Below, one piece after another: positions 7,717 through 16,625 of a stretch of DNA of 64,000 nt. A program made the position numbers and the translations under genes. Position 1 is the first letter of the stretch. Each line of letters begins with the position of its first letter. The stretch is from Pseudomonas sp. St316 (GTDB taxonomy: Bacteria > Pseudomonadota > Gammaproteobacteria > Pseudomonadales > Pseudomonadaceae). The DNA is taken from NCBI RefSeq assembly GCF_018325905.1, contig NZ_AP021901.1, forward strand, positions 2,418,001 to 2,482,000, read 5' to 3'. Under the pieces are notes generated by a model. The model saw only the letters and a program-made list of their open reading frames with translations, had not been told where the DNA came from and searched no databases.

Positions 7717-10700
7717 CGCGTGGTTTGAAGATAACGCTGCTGGCGTTCGCCGGGGTGCTGGCGGCGGTCGTGCTGGCCTTGAGCGTTGTGCTGGGCACGG
7801 GATTCGGCAGTCGCTGGGCGCTCGGCCTGGTGCCGGGGCTGACCGTGGAGAATTTCCAGGGCCGGTTGGGCGGGCAGTGGAGCGCCGATCGCCTGCTGTG
7901 GCAGCAGGACGCCAGTCGGGTGGAGGTGGATCGGCTGATATTCGCCTGGTCGCCAATGTGCCTGGCACGCATGACCTTGTGCATCGAACAGCTCAAGGCC
8001 GACCAGGTCGCCTTGCAATTGCCAGCCTCTGCCGATGAACCGAGCAGCGGCCCGATCAGCTTGCCGGACCTGGATTTGCCATTCGCCATCGAACTGGGCG
8101 ACGTGCAGGTCGGCAGCCTGTCGTTCAACGGCAGCGAGCAGCTCAAGGGCCTGCAATTGGTTGCCCACTGGACCGCCGAGGGCATGCAGATCGATTCGGT
8201 GCAATTGCAGCGCGATGAGCTGAGCCTGAAACTGTCCGGCCTGCTGAAGCCGGGCGGCGACTGGCCGTTGAATGCCGAGGGCCGGTTGACCTTGCCGGCG
8301 CCGGGCGCCACGCCCTGGGCGCTGGACCTGAAAGTCGACGGCAACCTGCTCAAGACCCTCAACCTCAAGGCCGACAGCAGTGGTTACCTGCAAGGCCAGT
8401 TGAGCGGTGAACTGCAACCGCTGGCGGACAACCTGCCCGCCAAGGTGCGCATCAGCGCCGACGGCTTCAAGGCCAGTGCCGAGCTGCCCGACACGTTGTT
8501 GCTCAATCAGCTGGAATTGACCGGCGAAGGTGATCTGAAGAACGGCTATCAACTGCTCGGCAAGGCGACGCTGCCCGCCGAAAAAGGGCCGGTGGCGTTG
8601 TTGCTGCAAGGCACGGTGGACGCCAATGGCGCTCAGATCGCCGGCCTGGATCTGGATGCCGGCGATCAGCAAAGCCTGAAACTCAGCGGCCAATTGGACT
8701 GGCGCGAAGGCCTGCACGCCGAAGCGAAAGTCGCCTGGCTGGATTTCCCCTGGCATCGCCTCTATCCGCTGATCGACGAGCCACAGGTGACGTTGCGCAG
8801 CTTCAACGGCGAAGTCTCCTACACCGATGGCCAATACCTGGGTAACTTCCAGGCTGCGCTGGACGGACCCGCCGGAGCCTTCAGCCTGGAGAGCCCGTTC
8901 AGCGGCGACCTGACGCAAATCCACTTACCGCAGCTCAGGCTCGCGGCGGGGCAGGGCAAGGCCGAAGGGCACCTGAGCCTGCAATTTGCCGAGGGCATTG
9001 CCTGGGACACGGCGCTGCAACTGTCGGCCATCAACCCGGCGTATTGGCTTGGCGAGCTGCCCGGGACCCTCGCCGGGCCGTTGCGCAGCCAAGGGGCGAT
9101 GAAGAACGACCGCCTCGAGCTCGACGCGGACCTGGACCTCAAGGGCAAACTGCGTGGCCAACCCGCGGTGTTCCAGGCCAAGGCCAGCGGCGCTGGCGAG
9201 CAGTGGAAGCTCAGCTCGCTGGATATTCGCCTGGGGGATAACCGCATCAACGGCAGTGCCAGCCTGCAAGAGAAACTGATCGGCCAGATCGACATCAAGC
9301 TCGCCCGCCTGGCTCAGCTCTGGCCGCAATTGCGCGGCCAAGTCGTCGGCCGTGTCGATGTGGCCGGCACGCTCAAGGCCCCCCAAGGCAAGCTTGGCCT
9401 GCAAGGTACGCAACTGGCCTTCCAGGACAACCGCCTGCAAAGCCTGAACCTGGACGCGACCCTCGACAGCGCCCAGCGCGGCAAGCTCGACCTCAAGGCC
9501 AGCGGCATCCGCGTCGGCGAAACGTCGCTGGGCGTGTTGACCGTCAGCGGGCAGGGCGACATCAAGCAGCAAAAAATCAACCTGGACCTGCAAGGGCCGC
9601 AGCTCGACACGACCCTGGCCCTCGATGGCGCGCTCGACCAGGGCAATTGGCGCGGGCGCCTGGCCACCGGCGACGTGCAGGCCGGCGGTCAAGCCTGGCG
9701 CCTGCAAGCCCCGGCGAAACTGGAGCGCCTGGCCGATGGCACGCTTAATGTCGGCGCTCATTGCTGGCGTTCCTTTGATGCCAGCCTGTGCGGTGAAGAC
9801 CAACGGCTGATGCCGGAGCCGAAGCTGCGCTATCACCTCAAGCAATTCCCCATCGAAAGCCTGGCCCAGTGGATGCCCAAGGATTTTGCCTGGCAGGGTC
9901 GGCTCAACGCGGACCTGCAACTGGACCTGCCGGCCAGCGGCCCGAATGGCCGGGTCCTGGTGGACGCCAGCGGCGGTACTTTGCGGGTTCGGGACAAGGA
10001 GGGCGATAAGGCGCAATGGCTGGACTTTCCCTACCAGACCCTCACGCTCAACAGTCGCCTGACCCCCAAGCGCATCGACACCGACCTGAACTTCGTCGGC
10101 GCCAAGCTCGGCGAACTGATGCTGCAGGCGCAGATCAACCCGCTACCGGCCAGCAAACCCTTGAGCGGCTCGTTCCGCCTGACCGGCCTGGACCTGTCCG
10201 TGGCCCGGCCATTCGTGCCGATGGTGGAAACCCTCACCGGTCATCTGAACGGCAGCGGGACCTTGTCCGGTGGTTTGCTCGCGCCCCAGGTCAACGGCAA
10301 CCTGGTGCTCAGCGACGGCGAAGTGTCTGGCCCGGAACTGCCGGTCAGCCTCGAAGCCTTGCAGATGCGGGCAACGATTACCGGCGAAGCGGTGCAGCTC
10401 AATGGCAATTGGAAAAGTGGCAAGAACGGGCAAGGCAGCCTGAACGGCAACATCGGCTGGGGCGATGCCCTGACCATGAACCTGGCCCTCAAGGGCTCGC
10501 AACTGCCGGTCACCGTCGAGCCTTATGCGGTGCTCGACGTGGCGCCCGACCTCAACATCACCCTGCAGGGTGAGCGGCTTTCCATTGCCGGCAAGGTCCT
10601 GGTGCCCAAAGGCGAGATCACCATCCGCGAGCTGCCGCCGTCCACGGTCAAGGTCTCGGATGACACGGTGATCGTCGGCCACCAGACCGAAGAGGGCAAG

Positions 10701-11399
10701 GCGCCGGTGGCCATGGCGATGGACGTCGACGTGATCGTTGGCCAGGACAAACTCGCGTTCTCGGGTTTCGGTCTGACCGCCAACGTGCAGGGCCAGGTTC
10801 ACATCGGCGACAACATGGACACCCGCGGCGAGCTCTGGCTCAACGACGGTCGCTATCGGGCCTACGGGCAACGGCTGACGGTGCGACGGGCCCGGCTGCT
10901 GTTCGCCGGGCCCATCGACCAGCCCTACCTGGACATCGAAGCGATCCGCCAGACCGATGACGTGATCGCCGGCATCCGCTTGAGCGGCAGCGCCGAGCAA
11001 CCGACCACGCAAATCTTCTCGGAACCGGCCATGAGCCAGGAGCAGGCCTTGTCCTACCTGGTGCTGGGCCGACCGCTGAGCACCACCGGCGAGGACAACA
11101 ACATGCTCGCGCAGGCGGCGCTGGGCCTGGGCTTGATGGGCAGTTCGGGCGTGACCACCAGCCTGGCCAATAACCTGGGGATCGAGGATTTCCAGCTCGA
11201 CACCCAGGGCAGCGGTAACGCCACCAGCGTGGTCGCCAGCGGCAACCTGTCGGAAAAACTCAGCCTGCGCTACGGCGTCGGCGTGTTCGAACCGGCCAAC
11301 ACCATCGCCCTGCGCTACAAGCTCAGCAAGAAGGTCTACCTCGAAGCCGCCAGCGGCGTCGCCAGCTCGCTGGACATCTTCTACAAGCGCGATTTCTAG
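7713..11399 (+). CDS. tamB: Translocation and assembly module TamB (AsmA-like bridge protein)
   Basis: A 1228-residue inner-membrane anchored, periplasm-spanning protein that pairs with TamA. An N-terminal membrane segment (about residues 6-28) precedes a very long run of amphipathic beta strands rich in L-x-G-x-L patterns. The C-terminal DUF490/TamB domain shows GEITIRELPPSTVKVSDD, RARLLFAGPIDQPYLDIEA, GSAEQPTTQIFSEPAMSQEQ and the terminal DIFYKRDF. The start is GTG at 7713, overlapping the tamA stop by four bases. The length is close to the Escherichia coli protein. Its operon ends with a REPIN. Confidence 0.92.
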   Translation: MTRGLKITLLAFAGVLAAVVLALSVVLGTGFGSRWALGLVPGLTVENFQGRLGGQWSADRLLWQQDASRVEVDRLIFAWSPMCLARMTLCIEQLKADQVALQLPASADEPSSGPISLPDLDLPFAIELGDVQVGSLSFNGSEQLKGLQLVAHWTAEGMQIDSVQLQRDELSLKLSGLLKPGGDWPLNAEGRLTLPAPGATPWALDLKVDGNLLKTLNLKADSSGYLQGQLSGELQPLADNLPAKVRISADGFKASAELPDTLLLNQLELTGEGDLKNGYQLLGKATLPAEKGPVALLLQGTVDANGAQIAGLDLDAGDQQSLKLSGQLDWREGLHAEAKVAWLDFPWHRLYPLIDEPQVTLRSFNGEVSYTDGQYLGNFQAALDGPAGAFSLESPFSGDLTQIHLPQLRLAAGQGKAEGHLSLQFAEGIAWDTALQLSAINPAYWLGELPGTLAGPLRSQGAMKNDRLELDADLDLKGKLRGQPAVFQAKASGAGEQWKLSSLDIRLGDNRINGSASLQEKLIGQIDIKLARLAQLWPQLRGQVVGRVDVAGTLKAPQGKLGLQGTQLAFQDNRLQSLNLDATLDSAQRGKLDLKASGIRVGETSLGVLTVSGQGDIKQQKINLDLQGPQLDTTLALDGALDQGNWRGRLATGDVQAGGQAWRLQAPAKLERLADGTLNVGAHCWRSFDASLCGEDQRLMPEPKLRYHLKQFPIESLAQWMPKDFAWQGRLNADLQLDLPASGPNGRVLVDASGGTLRVRDKEGDKAQWLDFPYQTLTLNSRLTPKRIDTDLNFVGAKLGELMLQAQINPLPASKPLSGSFRLTGLDLSVARPFVPMVETLTGHLNGSGTLSGGLLAPQVNGNLVLSDGEVSGPELPVSLEALQMRATITGEAVQLNGNWKSGKNGQGSLNGNIGWGDALTMNLALKGSQLPVTVEPYAVLDVAPDLNITLQGERLSIAGKVLVPKGEITIRELPPSTVKVSDDTVIVGHQTEEGKAPVAMAMDVDVIVGQDKLAFSGFGLTANVQGQVHIGDNMDTRGELWLNDGRYRAYGQRLTVRRARLLFAGPIDQPYLDIEAIRQTDDVIAGIRLSGSAEQPTTQIFSEPAMSQEQALSYLVLGRPLSTTGEDNNMLAQAALGLGLMGSSGVTTSLANNLGIEDFQLDTQGSGNATSVVASGNLSEKLSLRYGVGVFEPANTIALRYKLSKKVYLEAASGVASSLDIFYKRDF

Positions 11400-11432
11400 C
11401 CCCCCTTCCCCGAATCCCCTGAGAGCTAAGTC

Positions 11433-11525
11433 TGTGTGGGAGCAAGGCTTGCCCGCGATATAGGCAACCCGGTCTATCAGTCGAACCGGGGTGATGCTAT
11501 CGCGGGCAAGCCCAGCTCCCACACA
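11433..11525. repeat. REP doublet (REPIN)
   Basis: An inverted pair (TGTGTGGGAGCAAGGCTTGC at the left, ending CTCCCACACA at the right) between tamB and the marR promoter. It could protect the 3' end of the tamAB message, since no separate T-tailed terminator is seen. Confidence 0.85.
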
Positions 11526-11555
11526 ACCTATGTGCATAGCAAGCTAACTATTCGA

Positions 11556-11614
11556 TTGACATTTGCTGCCTAAGCAGTAATATCTCGACATACATTCACT
11601 GCCTAGGCAGCAAA
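11556..11614 (+). promoter_or_regulatory. Promoter of the marR-emr operon with two MarR-like operators
   Basis: A sigma-70 promoter is readable as TTGACA (11556-11561), a 16-base spacer and TAATAT (11578-11583). The palindrome TTGCTGCCTAAGCAGTAA (11563-11580) fills the spacer, and a second copy, CACTGCCTAGGCAGCAAA (11597-11614), lies near the transcription start. The shared core is CTGCCTA-GGCAG. This layout predicts self-repression by the MarR protein and release by an inducing ligand. Direct observation: the sequences. Inference: the identity of the regulator. Confidence 0.75.
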
Positions 11615-11624
11615 CGGTGGTCAG

Positions 11625-12107
11625 ATGAAGCATTTCACCCCAGACAACTTTCGCAATTGCCATCTCGGCATGCTGCTCGGCCGTACCGCGCTGCTCAAGG
11701 ACCGGATCATCGACACCCACATGGAACCCGTCGGCATCACCGCCGCGCAGTTCAAGGTGTTGATCATCATGGCCCAGTACGGCATCGAGACGCCGGCCGA
11801 GCTGTGTCGTTACCTGTCTTTGGACAGCGGCTCGATGACGCGGATGCTCGATCGCCTGGAGCAGAAAGGTTTCCTGGCCCGTGAACGCTCCGCCCAGGAT
11901 CGCCGGCAAGTGCGCCTGGTGTTGACCGACGCCGGCCAGGCCCTCGCCGATCGCCTGCCGTTTATCGGTGCCGAGGCCATGAACCAGTTGGCCGGCGCCA
12001 TCAGCCCCGAGGAGCTGCAAACCCTCGAACAGATCCTCAAGAAAATTCTGCTCGCCGCCGGTGACCCTATCACCGTGTCGCGAATGGGGGAAAAAAGTGA
12101 AGCGTAA
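11625..12107 (+). CDS. MarR family transcriptional regulator of the efflux operon
   Basis: A 160-residue winged-helix regulator. The helix-turn-helix region ETPAELCRYLSLDSGSMTRM (about residues 55-75) and the wing RLEQKGFLARERSAQDRRQV are typical of MarR. It is the first gene of an operon with an outer-membrane factor, a membrane fusion protein and an MFS pump, the EmrR-EmrAB type arrangement. Its stop overlaps the GTG start of the next gene by 11 bases. The two palindromes on its promoter are the likely binding sites. The inducer is unknown. Confidence 0.9.
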   Translation: MKHFTPDNFRNCHLGMLLGRTALLKDRIIDTHMEPVGITAAQFKVLIIMAQYGIETPAELCRYLSLDSGSMTRMLDRLEQKGFLARERSAQDRRQVRLVLTDAGQALADRLPFIGAEAMNQLAGAISPEELQTLEQILKKILLAAGDPITVSRMGEKSEA

Positions 12108-13566
12108 AACCTTGCGTACCCGATTAAGCCTGGTGGTCCTGGCCATGAGCCTGGCGGGCTGTGCCAGCTACAGCGGCCTGAAGACCGAAGGCGTCAGCCT
12201 GGAGGCCCAAAGCCTCAAGGCCGGGCAATCCCTGAACGGCGTGACGCTGTCGCAGGCAGCGTGGCCGAAAAGCGATTGGTGGAAGAGCCTCGGCGACCCG
12301 CAACTCGATGGGCTGATCCGGGAAGCCTTGCGCGATAGCCCTGACATGCAGATTGCCAGCGCCCGGGTGCATCAGGCCAGTGCCGCTGCCTATGCCGCCA
12401 ACGCGGCGCGCCTGCCGACCCTCGATGCCAGCGGCGGCGCCAGCCGTTCGCGCCTGTCCCGTGACCAGGACCCGCAAGGGCAGGGCGGGGCGTACAGCAC
12501 CCTGCGCACGCTGGGTGTGAATTTCAATTACAACTTCGACCTCTGGGGCGGCCAGCGTGCCGCCTGGGAAGCCGCCCTGGGCCAGGCCCGCGCCGCCGAG
12601 ATCGATCGCCAGGCCGCGCAACTGACCCTGGCCGCCGACGTGGCCCGGGCCTACAGCGACCTGGGCCAGGCCCACATCATTCATGATCTGGCGGCGGAAG
12701 ACCTCAAGCGCACCCGGCAAATGCTCGACCTGAGCAAACGCCGCCTCAGCGCCGGGATCGACAGCGAGTACCAGTTCCAGCAGACCGAAAGCCTGGAAGC
12801 CAGCGCCGATGCAACGTTGATCGACGCCGAAAAACGCCTGCAAAGCGCCAAGATCGCCCTGGCGGTGCTGTTGGGCAAGGGCCCGGACCGTGGCAGTGAA
12901 ATCGCCCGGCCCAACGTGCTGCAGTCGAGCGCGGTTGCCTTGCCGTCGAACCTGCCGGCCGAGTTGCTGGGCCGTCGTCCGGACCTCGTGGCAGCCCGTT
13001 GGCGGGTCGAGGCGGCGAGCAAGGACATCGAGGCCGGCAAGACCAATTTCTACCCCAACCTCAACCTGAGCGCGGCGGCGGGGGTACGGTCGCTACTGGG
13101 CGATGCGATGTTCGGCTCGCCCAGCCGTTTCTTCAACGTGGCGCCGACGGTGTCGCTGCCGATCTTCGATGGCGGCCGCTTGCGGGCGGACCTGGATGCC
13201 CGGGACGCCGATTACGACCTGGCGGTGGCGCAATACAACAAGAGCCTGGTCACGGCCCTTGGGGATGTCAGCGACACCATCAACCAATTGCGTGACATCG
13301 CTCGCCAGATCGGCGCCCAGCAACATGCCACTGATATCGCACAGAGCTCCTACGACACGGTGGTCCAGCGCTACGGCTCGGGCATCGGTAATTACCTGGA
13401 CGTGCTGAGCATCGAGCAGCAATTGCTCCAGGCCCAGCGTCAACTGGCGAACCTGAATGCCGAGCAGATCGATTTGTCGATCCAACTGATGCAGGCCCTG
13501 GGCGGTGGTTTCGAAGCCCAAACCCTGGCGGCGGCCACGCCGGCCCCAGCCACGCCGAATAACTGA
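12097..13566 (+). CDS. Outer membrane efflux lipoprotein, NodT/OprM family
   Basis: The TolC-like exit duct of the tripartite pump. It starts at GTG 12097 behind a GGGGGAAAAA stretch, inside the end of marR, giving 489 residues. The lipobox LAGC puts the lipidated Cys at residue 22. Two OEP repeats are visible, each with long coiled-coil helices (GLIREALRDSPDMQIASARV and LAADVARAYSDLGQAH; later RWRVEAASKDIEAGKTNFYP). The C-terminus (QALGGGFEAQ) is typical. An alternative upstream start at 12061 would break the signal peptide position and is rejected. Confidence 0.9.
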   Translation: MKRKTLRTRLSLVVLAMSLAGCASYSGLKTEGVSLEAQSLKAGQSLNGVTLSQAAWPKSDWWKSLGDPQLDGLIREALRDSPDMQIASARVHQASAAAYAANAARLPTLDASGGASRSRLSRDQDPQGQGGAYSTLRTLGVNFNYNFDLWGGQRAAWEAALGQARAAEIDRQAAQLTLAADVARAYSDLGQAHIIHDLAAEDLKRTRQMLDLSKRRLSAGIDSEYQFQQTESLEASADATLIDAEKRLQSAKIALAVLLGKGPDRGSEIARPNVLQSSAVALPSNLPAELLGRRPDLVAARWRVEAASKDIEAGKTNFYPNLNLSAAAGVRSLLGDAMFGSPSRFFNVAPTVSLPIFDGGRLRADLDARDADYDLAVAQYNKSLVTALGDVSDTINQLRDIARQIGAQQHATDIAQSSYDTVVQRYGSGIGNYLDVLSIEQQLLQAQRQLANLNAEQIDLSIQLMQALGGGFEAQTLAAATPAPATPNN

Positions 13567-13581
13567 TTCGAGGTACTTGTC

Positions 13582-14781
13582 ATGGCGACTGCCGAAACGA
13601 CTCAATCCGAACAAGCGCAAGACAACGGTAATCCACGCAAGCGCAAGGTCATGCTGTTGGCTCTGGCGCTGATCGTCATTCTCGCGGGCCTGGGTGTGTG
13701 GGGTTGGCATGAACTGTACGGCCGCTGGAACGAAAGCACCGACGATGCCTATGTGAACGGTAACGTGGTGGAAATCACGCCGCTGGTCACCGGCACCGTG
13801 GTGAGCATCGGGGCCGACGACGGCGACCTGGTGCGTGAAGGCCAGGTGCTGGTGCAGTTCGACCCGAACGACGCCGAAGTCGGGCTGCAAAGTGCCCAGG
13901 CCAACCTGGCCCGGACCGTGCGCCAGGTGCGTGGCTTGTACAGCAACGTCGATGGCATGCGGGCGCAGGTCAATGCGCAAGAGGCCGAAGTGCAAAAGGC
14001 CCAGGAAAACTACAGCCGACGCAAGAACCTGGCGGACGGTGGGGCGATTTCCAAGGAGGAACTGTCTCACGCCCGGGATGACCTGACCTCGGCGCAGAAC
14101 GCCTTGGCCAATGCCCGGCAACAGCTCAAGACCACCAGCGCCCTGGTGGACGATACCGTGGTGTCGTCCCATCCCGACGTGCAGTCCGCCGCCGCACAGT
14201 TGCGCCAGGCCTTCCTGGCCAACGCCCGCAGTACCTTGATCGCCCCGGTCACCGGGTATGTCGCCAAGCGCACCGTGCAACTGGGCCAACGGGTGCAGCC
14301 TGGCGCAGCGTTGATGGCGGTGATCCCGCTGGATCAGCTGTGGATCGACGCCAACTTCAAGGAAACCCAACTGCGCGACATGCGCATCGGCCAGCCGGTG
14401 GACATCGAAGCCGACCTGTACGGCAGCGATGTGAAGTACAGCGGCACCATCGACAGCCTTGGCGCCGGGACCGGCAGCGCGTTTGCCTTGCTGCCGGCGC
14501 AGAACGCCACCGGTAACTGGATCAAGATCGTCCAGCGGGTGCCGGTGCGCATTCATATCAATGCCCAGGAGCTGACCAAGCATCCGCTGCGCATTGGCCT
14601 GTCGACCCTGGTCAACGTCGACCTGCACGACCAGAGCGGCCCGGTACTGGCCCAACAGCCACCGCAGAAAGCCTCGTTCAGCACCCAGGTCTACGACCGG
14701 CAACTGGCCGATGCCGACGCGATGATCACGCGCCTGATTCACGACAACAGCGCCGTGGCGAGCAAGACTGCCCAGCGCTGA
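13582..14781 (+). CDS. emrA: HlyD/EmrA family membrane fusion protein
   Basis: The periplasmic adaptor that links the EmrB-type pump to the outer membrane duct. The 399 residues contain one N-terminal membrane anchor (about 24-44), a biotinyl-lipoyl half motif (STDDAYVNGNVVEITPLVTG), a coiled-coil hairpin with NYSRRKNLADGGAISKEELS, and the second half (ANARSTLIAPVTGYVAKRTV). It has 15 bases of spacing from the OMF gene. A REPIN of 93 bases lies between it and emrB, so pump and adaptor may be expressed unequally. Confidence 0.92.
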   Translation: MATAETTQSEQAQDNGNPRKRKVMLLALALIVILAGLGVWGWHELYGRWNESTDDAYVNGNVVEITPLVTGTVVSIGADDGDLVREGQVLVQFDPNDAEVGLQSAQANLARTVRQVRGLYSNVDGMRAQVNAQEAEVQKAQENYSRRKNLADGGAISKEELSHARDDLTSAQNALANARQQLKTTSALVDDTVVSSHPDVQSAAAQLRQAFLANARSTLIAPVTGYVAKRTVQLGQRVQPGAALMAVIPLDQLWIDANFKETQLRDMRIGQPVDIEADLYGSDVKYSGTIDSLGAGTGSAFALLPAQNATGNWIKIVQRVPVRIHINAQELTKHPLRIGLSTLVNVDLHDQSGPVLAQQPPQKASFSTQVYDRQLADADAMITRLIHDNSAVASKTAQR

Positions 14782-14787
14782 TCACCC

Positions 14788-14880
14788 TGTGGGAGCCGAG
14801 CTTGCTCGCGATAGCGGCATGACAGGCAACAAAGATATTGGCCGTAAGGGCCCCCATCGCGAGCAAGCTCGGCTCCCACG
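14788..14880. repeat. REP doublet (REPIN) inside the emr operon
   Basis: An inverted pair of GTGGGAGCCGAGCTTGCTCG units that starts seven bases after the emrA stop and lies within what otherwise looks like one operon. REP hairpins between co-transcribed genes can stabilise upstream message, so this is a candidate for lowering EmrB relative to EmrA and the OMF. Confidence 0.85.
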
Positions 14881-14921
14881 GATTTTGTGTTTTGTTCAAT
14901 GGTTCAGGTAGTCCTGGAACC

Positions 14922-14946
14922 TGTGGGAGCAAGGCTTGGCCGCGAT
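14922..14946 (+). repeat. Single REP unit
   Basis: A lone copy, TGTGGGAGCAAGGCTTGGCC followed by GCGAT, without an inverted partner, 30 bases before emrB. It is probably the leftover half of a second REPIN. Confidence 0.65.
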
Positions 14947-14975
14947 TCACCATCGTCGCTTCATAGGATTTCGCA

Positions 14976-16505
14976 ATGAGCAATAACGCGTCTTTCACGC
15001 CGCCCAGCCTGTTGCTCAGCACCATCGGGCTGTCGCTGGCGACGTTCATGCAAGTGCTCGACACCACCATCGCCAACGTCGCCTTGCCGACCATTTCCGG
15101 CAACCTGGGCGTCAGCTCGGAGCAGGGCACTTGGGTGATCACCTCGTTCGCCGTGAGCAACGCCATCGCCTTGCCGCTCACCGGCTGGCTGAGCCGACGG
15201 TTTGGCGAGGTGAAGCTGTTTTTGTGGGCGACGATGCTGTTCGTACTCGCTTCGTTCTTGTGCGGTATTTCCACCTCGATGCCGGAGCTGATTGGCTTTC
15301 GCGTACTCCAGGGGCTGGTGGCCGGGCCGTTGTACCCGATGACCCAGACCTTGCTGATAGCCGTGTACCCGCCGGCCAGGCGCGGCATGGCCCTGGCGTT
15401 GCTGGCGATGGTCACGGTGGTGGCGCCGATTGCCGGGCCGATCCTCGGTGGCTGGATCACCGACAGCTACAGCTGGCCGTGGATCTTCTTCATCAACGTG
15501 CCCATCGGCGTCTTCGCGGCGCTGGTGGTGCAACAGCAGCTCAAGGCGCGGCCGGTGGTCACCAGCCATCAACCGATGGATTACGTGGGGCTGATCACGC
15601 TGATCATCGGCGTCGGCGCGCTCCAGGTGATCCTCGACAAAGGCAACGACCTGGACTGGTTCGAATCGAACTTCATTATCATCGGCGCGTTGATTTCGGT
15701 GGTTGCCCTGGCTGTGTTCGTGATCTGGGAAATGACCGACCGCCATCCGGTGGTCAATCTCCGGTTGTTCGCCTATCGCAATTTTCGCATCGGCACCATT
15801 GTGCTGGTGGGCGGTTACGCCGGGTTCTTCGGCATCAACCTGATCCTGCCGCAGTGGTTGCAGACCCAGATGGGCTACACCGCGACCTGGGCCGGGCTGG
15901 CGGTGGCGCCCATCGGTATCCTGCCGGTGCTGATGTCGCCCTTCGTCGGCAAGTACGCCCACAAGTTCGACCTGCGCCTGTTGGCCGGGCTGGCGTTCCT
16001 GGCCATCGGCCTGAGCTGCTTCATGCGCGCCGGGTTCACCAACGAGGTGGATTTCCAGCACATTGCGATGGTGCAGTTGTTCATGGGTATCGGCGTGGCG
16101 CTGTTCTTCATGCCGACCCTGAGCATCCTGATGTCGGACCTGCCGCCGCACCAGATTGCCGACGGCGCGGGGCTGGCGACGTTCCTGCGGACCCTGGGCG
16201 GCAGCTTTGCCGCGTCGTTGACCACCTGGATCTGGATCCGTCGAGCCGATCAGCATCATGCCTACCTGAGCGAAAGCATCAGCACTTTCGAGCCCGCCAC
16301 CCGCGAAGCGCTCAACCAGCTCGGCGGCGCGAGTGCACCGGCCTATGCCCAGCTCGACCGGATCCTCACCAGCCAGGCGTACATGCTCTCCACCGTGGAT
16401 TACTTCACGTTGCTGGGTTGGGCGTTCATGGGGTTGATCGTGCTGGTGTGGCTGGCCAAACCGCCGTTTGCGGCGAAGGCGGGGCCGGCTTCTGCGGGGC
16501 ATTGA
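14976..16505 (+). CDS. emrB: DHA2 family MFS multidrug transporter EmrB
   Basis: A proton-driven drug exporter of 509 residues with about 14 membrane segments. Diagnostic parts are motif D1 (LDTTIANVALPTISGNLG, with the Asp of helix 1), motif A (GWLSRRFGEVKLF) and motif C (TVVAPIAGPILGGWITDSYS), as in EmrB. It works with the adaptor and the outer membrane lipoprotein encoded upstream. The start ATG has AGGATTTCGCA before it. Substrates cannot be named from sequence. Confidence 0.92.
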   Translation: MSNNASFTPPSLLLSTIGLSLATFMQVLDTTIANVALPTISGNLGVSSEQGTWVITSFAVSNAIALPLTGWLSRRFGEVKLFLWATMLFVLASFLCGISTSMPELIGFRVLQGLVAGPLYPMTQTLLIAVYPPARRGMALALLAMVTVVAPIAGPILGGWITDSYSWPWIFFINVPIGVFAALVVQQQLKARPVVTSHQPMDYVGLITLIIGVGALQVILDKGNDLDWFESNFIIIGALISVVALAVFVIWEMTDRHPVVNLRLFAYRNFRIGTIVLVGGYAGFFGINLILPQWLQTQMGYTATWAGLAVAPIGILPVLMSPFVGKYAHKFDLRLLAGLAFLAIGLSCFMRAGFTNEVDFQHIAMVQLFMGIGVALFFMPTLSILMSDLPPHQIADGAGLATFLRTLGGSFAASLTTWIWIRRADQHHAYLSESISTFEPATREALNQLGGASAPAYAQLDRILTSQAYMLSTVDYFTLLGWAFMGLIVLVWLAKPPFAAKAGPASAGH

Positions 16506-16528
16506 TCCAACGGTTGAAGGTAATCCAA

Positions 16529-16619
16529 TGTGGGAGCGAGCTTGCTCGCGATGGCGCCGGGTCAGCCAGTATTGATGTCGACTGATACACCGCTATCGCG
16601 AGCAAGCTCGCTCCCACAG
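16529..16619. repeat. REP doublet (REPIN)
   Basis: An inverted pair of TGTGGGAGCGAGCTTGCTCG units between the convergent emrB and lpxH genes. It may serve as a shared barrier to readthrough from both sides. Confidence 0.85.
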
Positions 16620-16625
16620 GGGAAT

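Noticed and set aside
12061..12096. Upstream ATG/GTG starts for the outer membrane lipoprotein
   Set aside because: They would place 12 polar residues before the signal peptide; the GTG at 12097 has a suitable purine-rich site and gives a normal lipoprotein leader.
14961..16502. A 513-codon frame antisense to emrB, rich in His, Arg and Gln
   Set aside because: Shadow of a membrane transporter: hydrophobic codons read backwards give polar residues. No start context.
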